From Candidatus Caldilinea saccharophila (lineage in GTDB: Bacteria > Chloroflexota > Anaerolineae > Caldilineales > Caldilineaceae): a DNA stretch of 64,000 nt. Shown piece after piece: positions 59,250 through 64,000 of this stretch (positions within the stretch are counted from its first letter, which is position 1; the number at the start of each line of letters is the position of its first letter). The notes beneath the pieces were generated by a model. The model saw only the letters and a program-made list of their open reading frames with translations, ran no database searches and was not told where the DNA came from. The stretch spans positions 25,577 through 89,576 of the forward strand of contig JADJVW010000031.1 in NCBI GenBank assembly GCA_016710365.1, written 5' to 3'. The translations under genes and the position numbers were made by a program.

Positions 59250-59701
59250 ATGCAAGAGAATAGGATGCGCGAGGCAGTGCGTGCGCAGTTCATGGCTACC
59301 TTTGCCATGTTGAGGCCGCCGATCTAACAGTGTCAGCCGTCGTTATGGGACGATCCGCGGATAAGAACCGCTTCTGGCAAGTCGCCTATCACGCGCTCTT
59401 TTACGCGCATCTTTACCTTCACCCATCGCATGATGTGTTCGTCCCCTGGGCCAACCACCGCGAAAAGGTCGAGTTGATGGGCGCGACGACCAGCGCACTC
59501 TACACAAAGGCTGAGCTGCTTGGCTTTCTTGACGAGTGTGAAGTTCATGCAACAGAGCAGGTGGCGGCGCTCGACTTCAGTGCGCCCTCGGGCTTTCACT
59601 GGCTGCATATGAACAAACTAGAAGTGCAACTCTATAACATTCGCCATCTTCAGCTACATATCGGCGAACTGGCTGAACGGCTCAGCCAACGCCGCAATTG
59701 A
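59250..59701 (+). CDS. DinB-superfamily protein, frame changes in the N-terminal third
   Basis: About 150 residues. From ATG 59250 the first 25 residues read MQENRMREAVRAQFMATFAML, then frame changes near 59310 and 59355 lead to QCQPSLW and DKNRFWQVAYHALFYAHLYLH. The C-terminus HMNKLEVQLYNIRHLQLHIGELAERL completes a four-helix DinB fold with the three metal His (AYHALFY, IRHLQLH). Members include thiol S-transferases and stress proteins; role unknown. Transcribed divergently from the ABC ATPase. Confidence 0.75.
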
Positions 59702-59809
59702 CGTGAGTTGGGTAAGCCGAGGCTGAAGCCAGGCTCGGCAAACGGCTGGCCAAGGCTGGAATGGCAAGTGAAGGGAAACACGGTGTAAAGACAGGCCGCG
59801 GAGGAAACG

Positions 59810-59846
59810 GATCTGGCGGATTCCAAGTATTAGAATCCGCCAGATC
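59810..59846. terminator. Hairpin between convergent DinB and rbsC-type genes
   Basis: GATCTGGCGGATTC / GAATCCGCCAGATC: 14-bp stem, 9-base loop (CAAGTATTA). Between the stops of two convergent genes, without strong T-run. Shares GGATTC/GAATCC arms with the hairpin at 28274. Confidence 0.7.
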
Positions 59847-59890
59847 TGTGGTCAACTGAAAACAGGTTGTACAGGGATCGATCTGATTGG

Positions 59891-60919
59891 TTACAGACGC
59901 CGGCGCCGCAAAATGTCAAGATAGACGGCCAGGATCACGATCAGGCCGGTCACGACAAACTGCCATTCCTGCGGCACGTTCATGATGCGCAGGCCGTTGG
60001 TCAGCGTGCTGATAATAAAGGCGCCGATGATCGTGCCCAGGATGGTGCCTTCACCGCCGCTGAGCGAGGTGCCGCCGATAACCACCGCGGCGATGGCTTC
60101 CAGCTCATAGCCGACCCCCAACGCCGGTTGCGCCGAGTTCAGACGTGAGGCGATCATGACGCCGGCCAGCCCGCTAAAGGTGCCGCCCAACGCATAGACG
60201 GCGGTCTTCCAGTTGGCGACGTTGACGCCGGAGAGACGCGTCGCTTCTTCGTTGCTGCCCATTGCAATGGCATAGCGACCGAGCACCGTTTTCGCCAGGA
60301 TGAAGGCAGCAATCAGCGCGGCGATAAACAGAATCAGCACAGCATTCGGAAAGTTAAAGCCCGGAATGATGGGTTCTATCAACGGGGCGAGGATCGAGCT
60401 CATCGTGATCTGGCGAAAGATCGGGGTGTCGTTGAAATAAATCGGCTTGATGGTTCCCGTTTCAATGGTGGCCAGCACCAGCGCCAGCCCGCGCGCGATC
60501 ATCATGGTGCCCAACGTGGCGATAAAGGGCGGGATCCTCATGCGCGAGATGATGACGCCGTTGAACAGCCCTACTGCTGCCCCCGTCAGAATGCCAACCA
60601 CAATCCCTACCGGCACGGGTAGCCCCGCAATCGTCACTGCTAGCCCAGTCATCACGGCGGAGAGGGTCATCACCGTACCCACCGACAGATCGATGCCGGC
60701 CGTGATGATGATAAAAGTCACGCCCAGGGCCAGGACGCCGTTGACCGCCGTCGCCAATAAAATGCCGACGATGTTTTCGGGGGTGGCAAAAAAGGGCGAA
60801 AGCAGGGAAAAGACGATAAAGATGACGATCAACGCAGCAAAAGCAAGTAGCTTCTGCGCGGCGCTGGACTGTAAGATGGACTGCTTAGGTTTAAGTGTGG
60901 TTTCTGCTGTTGCCATCAT
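59891..60919 (-). CDS. rbsC: Ribose/sugar ABC transporter permease
   Basis: 342 residues, about ten hydrophobic helices. Family blocks: VNGVLALGVTFIIITAGIDLSVG near residues 60-82, then GAAVGLFNGVIISRMRIPPFIATLGTMMIARGL, and the late AIAAVVIGGTSLSGGEGTILGTIIGA and VPQEWQFVVTGLIVILAVYLD. This is the RbsC/XylH-type CUT2 permease. Starts 5 bases after the rbsA stop. Sugar specificity (ribose, xylose, autoinducer or other) cannot be decided from the permease. Confidence 0.9.
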   Translation of the reverse strand: MMATAETTLKPKQSILQSSAAQKLLAFAALIVIFIVFSLLSPFFATPENIVGILLATAVNGVLALGVTFIIITAGIDLSVGTVMTLSAVMTGLAVTIAGLPVPVGIVVGILTGAAVGLFNGVIISRMRIPPFIATLGTMMIARGLALVLATIETGTIKPIYFNDTPIFRQITMSSILAPLIEPIIPGFNFPNAVLILFIAALIAAFILAKTVLGRYAIAMGSNEEATRLSGVNVANWKTAVYALGGTFSGLAGVMIASRLNSAQPALGVGYELEAIAAVVIGGTSLSGGEGTILGTIIGAFIISTLTNGLRIMNVPQEWQFVVTGLIVILAVYLDILRRRRL

Positions 60920-60924
60920 GACAC

Positions 60925-62472
60925 CTACTTCGCTTCTATTTGGTTGGCTGGCGAACCGTTATTGGCCACGATGACACTGCGTTGAGTGGCCAGGCGCATG
61001 ATGCCCTCCTGGGTGGCCTCACTCGCGGTCAACTCACCGGTGATGCGCCCCTCACACATCACCACAATGCGATGGCTCATACGCAGAATCTCAGGCAATT
61101 CGGAGGAGATCATGATGATCGATTTGCCCTGCCCCGCCAGGTCGTTGAGCAAACGATAGATTTCGCTCTTGGCGCCTACATCGATGCCGCGCGTCGGCTC
61201 GTCGAAGATCAAAATTTCGGTGTCGGCTGTCAACCATTTGCCAATCACGACCTTTTGCTGATTGCCGCCCGACAGATTGCGCACGCGCTGTTGAATGCTC
61301 GGCGTCTTGATCGCAAGCGCACTCACGTAGTGGTCTGCCGTCGCACGGATTTTGTCACCGTTCACCATGCCCAACATCCCAATAAATTGGGTAAAAGAGG
61401 CCAGCGCAATATTGGATTCCACATCCAAGCCCACTGCCAGCCCATAGCGCTTGCGATCCTCGGACAGATAACCGATGCCGTGCTCGACTGCATCGCCGGG
61501 CTGTTGATGGCGACAGGCTGACCCTTGATAAAGATTTCGCCTGAGTCCAATGCATCCGCACCAAAAACCGCACGGGCGACTTCGGTGCGCCCTGCGCCCA
61601 TCAACCCGGCAAACCCCAGAATCTCGCCCTCGTTGAGTTTGAAGCTGACATCCTTGATGGCTGCGCCGCGATGCAAGTGGCGCGCCTCAAGCACGACTTC
61701 CTGGCTTGGCTGTTCGGGAACCTCTGGCGCAGATTCATAGATCGTGCGCCCCACCATCATGCTGATGATGCGATCGATTGTGACGGTCGCGGCGTCCACC
61801 GTATCTACATAGCGGCCGTCGCGCATCACGGTGATGCGGTCTGAGATTCGTTTCAATTCTTCGAGACGGTGCGAAATGTAGACGATGCCCACGCCTTTTT
61901 CGCGCAGTTGGCGGATGATGCGAAAGAGCTCCTCGATCTCCGCGTCAGTCAGCGCAGCCGTCGGCTCATCCATGATCAGGACTTGCGAGTTGAAGGAAAG
62001 CGCCTTGGCAATCTCCACCATCTGCTGCTTGGCGACGGTCAAATCGGCGGCCTTGGTGCGCGGGTCGAGCCGCAAGCGCATGGAGTCGAACAATCCTTGC
62101 GCCTGAGCGTTGATTTTGGACTCATCCAGCATCAAGCCAAAGCCACGTCGCGGTTCGCGCCCCACGAAGACATTTTGCGCCAGCGTCAGATGCGGCATCA
62201 AATTCAGTTCCTGATGGATCATGCTGATCCCCAAGGTGTTGCGCGGCGCGTGGGTTCGGAATCTCCACATCCTGCCCTCGATAGAGCAATACACCCGCAT
62301 CCTTGGCATAAATGCCGGCGAGGATCTTCATCATGGTGGACTTGCCGGCGCCGTTTTCGCCCACCAGGGCGTGCACCTCGCCTGCCCGCAGTTCAAAACG
62401 AGCCTGATCCAGGGCATGGACGCCGGGAAAGGATTTATCGATCCCTTCCATGCTCAGCAAAACATCACCCAT
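60925..62472 (-). CDS. rbsA: Sugar ABC transporter ATPase (CUT2, tandem nucleotide-binding domains), two frame changes
   Basis: About 515 residues, normal for RbsA. Domain 1: Walker A VGENGAGKSTMMKI, IHQELNLMPHLTLAQNVFVGREP, Walker B LIMDEPTAALTD and H-loop YISHRLEE. Domain 2: GAGRTEVARAVFG (degenerate Walker A, as usual), LSEDRKRYG, LSGGNQQKVVIGKWL, LIFDEPTRGIDVGAKSEIY. Frame changes lie near 62245 (NPRAAQ to LGISMIHQ) and near 61495 (before EHGIGYLSEDRK). No catalytic element is missing. Co-transcribed with rbsC and rbsB. Confidence 0.9.
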
Positions 62473-62534
62473 GAAAAGTCCTTTTTTCTAAACAAGCTCA
62501 GATGTGAAATCTGTGTAATGACCGTGGAACATTG

Positions 62535-62587
62535 TGGAAGCGTGGCACAAAGCCACAATGGGGGCTTCCAGGCGGGATAATCCGCCT
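62535..62587 (-). terminator. Stem-loops between rbsB and rbsA
   Basis: TGGAAGC...GCTTCCA (62535-62541 with 62564-62570) encloses GTGGC/GCCAC. Directly next to it is AGGCGG-GATAAT-CCGCCT (62570-62587). They sit after the binding-protein gene, where they could raise its mRNA level over rbsAC. Confidence 0.6.
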
Positions 62588-62608
62588 GAGAGCCATGCCT
62601 GCCGCAGT

Positions 62609-63633
62609 CTACTCGTACAGCAGGGGCTTGATCTCATCAGAGTCGATGTTGGTGGCATCGTACCAGAAGAAGCCGGTGTCAATGATCTTGGGCACTGCTT
62701 CACCCCTGAGGGCCATGACCGCGGCTTCGACGCACTTGTAGCCAATGCCAACCGGGTTCTGGGTGATCGCGCCCGCCAGGTGCCGCTGCGGATCGCGTCC
62801 TTCTGCTGCTTGCCGGCGTCATAGCCGATCACGACGAGCTTGCCTTCCATGCCCAGTTCGGTCACGGCATTCAGCACGCCGATGATCGAACCTTCGTTGG
62901 CGCCAAAGAAGCCCTTCAGATTCGGGTTGGCCTGGATGATCGCCTTGGCCAGGTCGGTGGACTTCAGGTGGTCGCCCGCGCCGTAGTCAATGTTGACGAT
63001 CTCGATGTCGGGATAGGCTTCAGCGATGCGATTGACAAACCCATCGCGGCGGTCGATGCCGGTGCGGCTGGTCTGGTCATGCACCAACACCGCCACCTTG
63101 CCCTCATCGCCGATCAGTTCGGCCATCTTGTCGGCGGCAAGGGCGGCGGCGGCGATGTTGTCGGTGGTGGCGGTCGCAACCGGGATGTCGCTGTCCACGC
63201 CAGAGTCAAAACCGACAATCGGAATTCCCTTGGACTGGGCTTCTTCCAACAGCGGGATAACAGCTTTGGTGTCCAACGCAGCCAGGCAGATGGCAGCCGG
63301 ATTCTTGGCCAGAGCCGCCTGCAACATCTCGATCTGCTTGTCGACCTCGGACTCAGACGCCGGGCCTTCAAAGGTGATGTCGACGTTCAGGTCGGCAGCA
63401 GCCTGCTCGGAGCCGGCCTTCACCGCCTGCCAGAATTGATGCTGGAAACCCTTGGAAATGACCGGGATGTAGGGCTTGGCAGCATCCCCTTCGGCCGGCG
63501 CGGCTTCGGTGGCGGCAGATTCTTCACCGCCAGCCGGCGCGGCTGGTGCAGCGGCAGGCGCAGTACACGCACCAACCATGGCCGCAATCAGCAGCAAACC
63601 AAGCAACAACATGATAACTCGACTGTTCTTCAT
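62609..63633 (-). CDS. rbsB: Ribose-type sugar-binding lipoprotein, frame change near 62781
   Basis: About 341 residues from ATG 63633 (AGGGAGA upstream). Lipoprotein signal LLLIAAMVGACTAPA, Ala/Pro/Glu linker, then the periplasmic-binding-protein family 4 (RbsB) fold: VISKGFQHQFWQAVKAGSEQAAADL, GFDSGVDSDIPVATATTDN, FFGANEGSIIGV and VVIGYDAGKQQKDAI. A change near 62781 leads to the true end, ITQNPVGIGYKCVEAAV...WYDATNID...KPLLYE, stop at 62609. Captures a monosaccharide for rbsAC. Leader of ~265 bases upstream. Confidence 0.9.
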
Positions 63634-63903
63634 GGATATTCTCCCTTTGAAACATGGAATGGAATGCAACTCCTGGTGGAGTTGTTGATACAGAAGTCTC
63701 GCGCCGGCCTGCCCTGCATATTTCATTTGATAAGGCTGCGGCAGTGCTTGTCGCAAGCTCTTAGAGCGCGAGGAGAAGACCAACGCATAGCAACATGGGA
63801 ATGAAATTCACATGGCTATCCTTGAATTATACATGTTTCCACACGGTAAACAAAGCGTTATCACCGTTTCGATGCTTTGACATAGGAACCTTGGGCGCAT
63901 CAG

Positions 63904-63932
63904 ATTGTAATCGATTACAATGCGCGTGTCAA
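63904..63932 (-). promoter_or_regulatory. rbs operon promoter overlapping a perfect LacI-type operator
   Basis: Minus strand: TTGACA (63932-63927), 17 bases, TACAAT (63909-63904). The 18-base perfect palindrome ATTGTAATCGATTACAAT (63904-63921) covers the -10 and most of the spacer and matches the TGTAANCGNTTACA form of LacI/GalR operators. A second possible -10 (TATAAT, 63831-63826) lies nearer the gene. Nothing else recognised in 63634-64000. Confidence 0.85.
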
Positions 63933-64000
63933 TCTGGAATTCTACCAATTTCCCTTATTTATCCAATAGGCTCTCTGGTGCGGGAGCTTGCGTTGACCGG

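Noticed and set aside
63026..63804. Open frames on the plus strand over rbsB
   Set aside because: Shadow of the binding-protein gene, which has a lipobox and full family blocks.

Overview
The window reads as a moderately high-GC chromosomal segment of a free-living bacterium, most likely a filamentous Chloroflexota (Anaerolineae/Caldilineales type). This is inferred from the gene set: GT39-like glycosyltransferases with a C-terminal beta-sandwich, lipoprotein sugar- and peptide-binding proteins with Ala/Pro linkers, a single-chain double-FtsX permease, an LCP protein beside a phosphatase-like membrane protein, and a tocopherol-cyclase-like gene. No rRNA, tRNA, CRISPR array, integrase or transposase was recognised.

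Layout. 1-9.0 kb: three paralogous lipid-carrier-dependent glycosyltransferases, the first cut by the window edge and the third broken and repeat-bearing. They are interrupted by a decayed AT-richer restriction-modification remnant and an aldo/keto reductase. 9.0-13.4 kb (minus): a two-component system followed by three unknown or membrane proteins. 13.6-14.5 kb: arsM with a clear promoter/operator. 14.5-19.2 kb (minus): a five-gene run (M29 aminopeptidase, GNAT, ABC ATPase, ABC-2 permease, homocysteine methyltransferase). 19.3-27.1 kb (plus): two alpha/beta hydrolases, then folB-folK-folE2-SDR, a secreted protein, a tocopherol-cyclase-like protein and a renalase-like oxidoreductase. 27.1-28.3 kb: gene remnants and a strong hairpin. 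28.4-33.5 kb (minus): a peptide-type binding lipoprotein and two unknown exported or membrane proteins, with a partial duplicate of one of them. 33.6-36.1 kb: a large LuxR-family regulator.

36.3-47.6 kb (minus): one coherent carbohydrate-uptake and catabolism locus. It holds a binding protein, two permeases, an SDR, two TIM-barrel isomerases, two sulfatase-fold enzymes, a phytanoyl-CoA-dioxygenase-like oxygenase and a Gfo/Idh dehydrogenase. Together they suggest import, desulfation or hydrolysis, oxidative trimming and isomerisation of a modified sugar. 47.9-51.8 kb: LCP and a phosphatase-like membrane protein. 52-55.8 kb (plus): a LysW-like acidic zinc-ribbon protein, YigZ, fructokinase and galT, ending in a bidirectional terminator against a HAD phosphatase. 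55.9-59.7 kb: double-FtsX permease, a truncated ABC ATPase and a DinB-like protein. 59.9-63.6 kb: rbsC-rbsA-rbsB-type sugar importer under a near-consensus promoter that contains a perfect LacI-type palindrome.

Two features run through the window. First, about 20 conserved genes carry one or more single-base frame changes, often in G/C runs, and some compensate each other within one motif. This looks more like indel error in the assembly than mass gene decay, so frameshifted but otherwise complete genes are listed as CDS; only remnants with large losses or nonsense changes are called pseudogenes. Second, intergenic DNA is rich in short repeats: 14-bp tandem arrays at a glycosyltransferase start and inside its linker, heptamer hairpins that supply stop codons, and a dispersed CAGATT-type inverted-repeat family.
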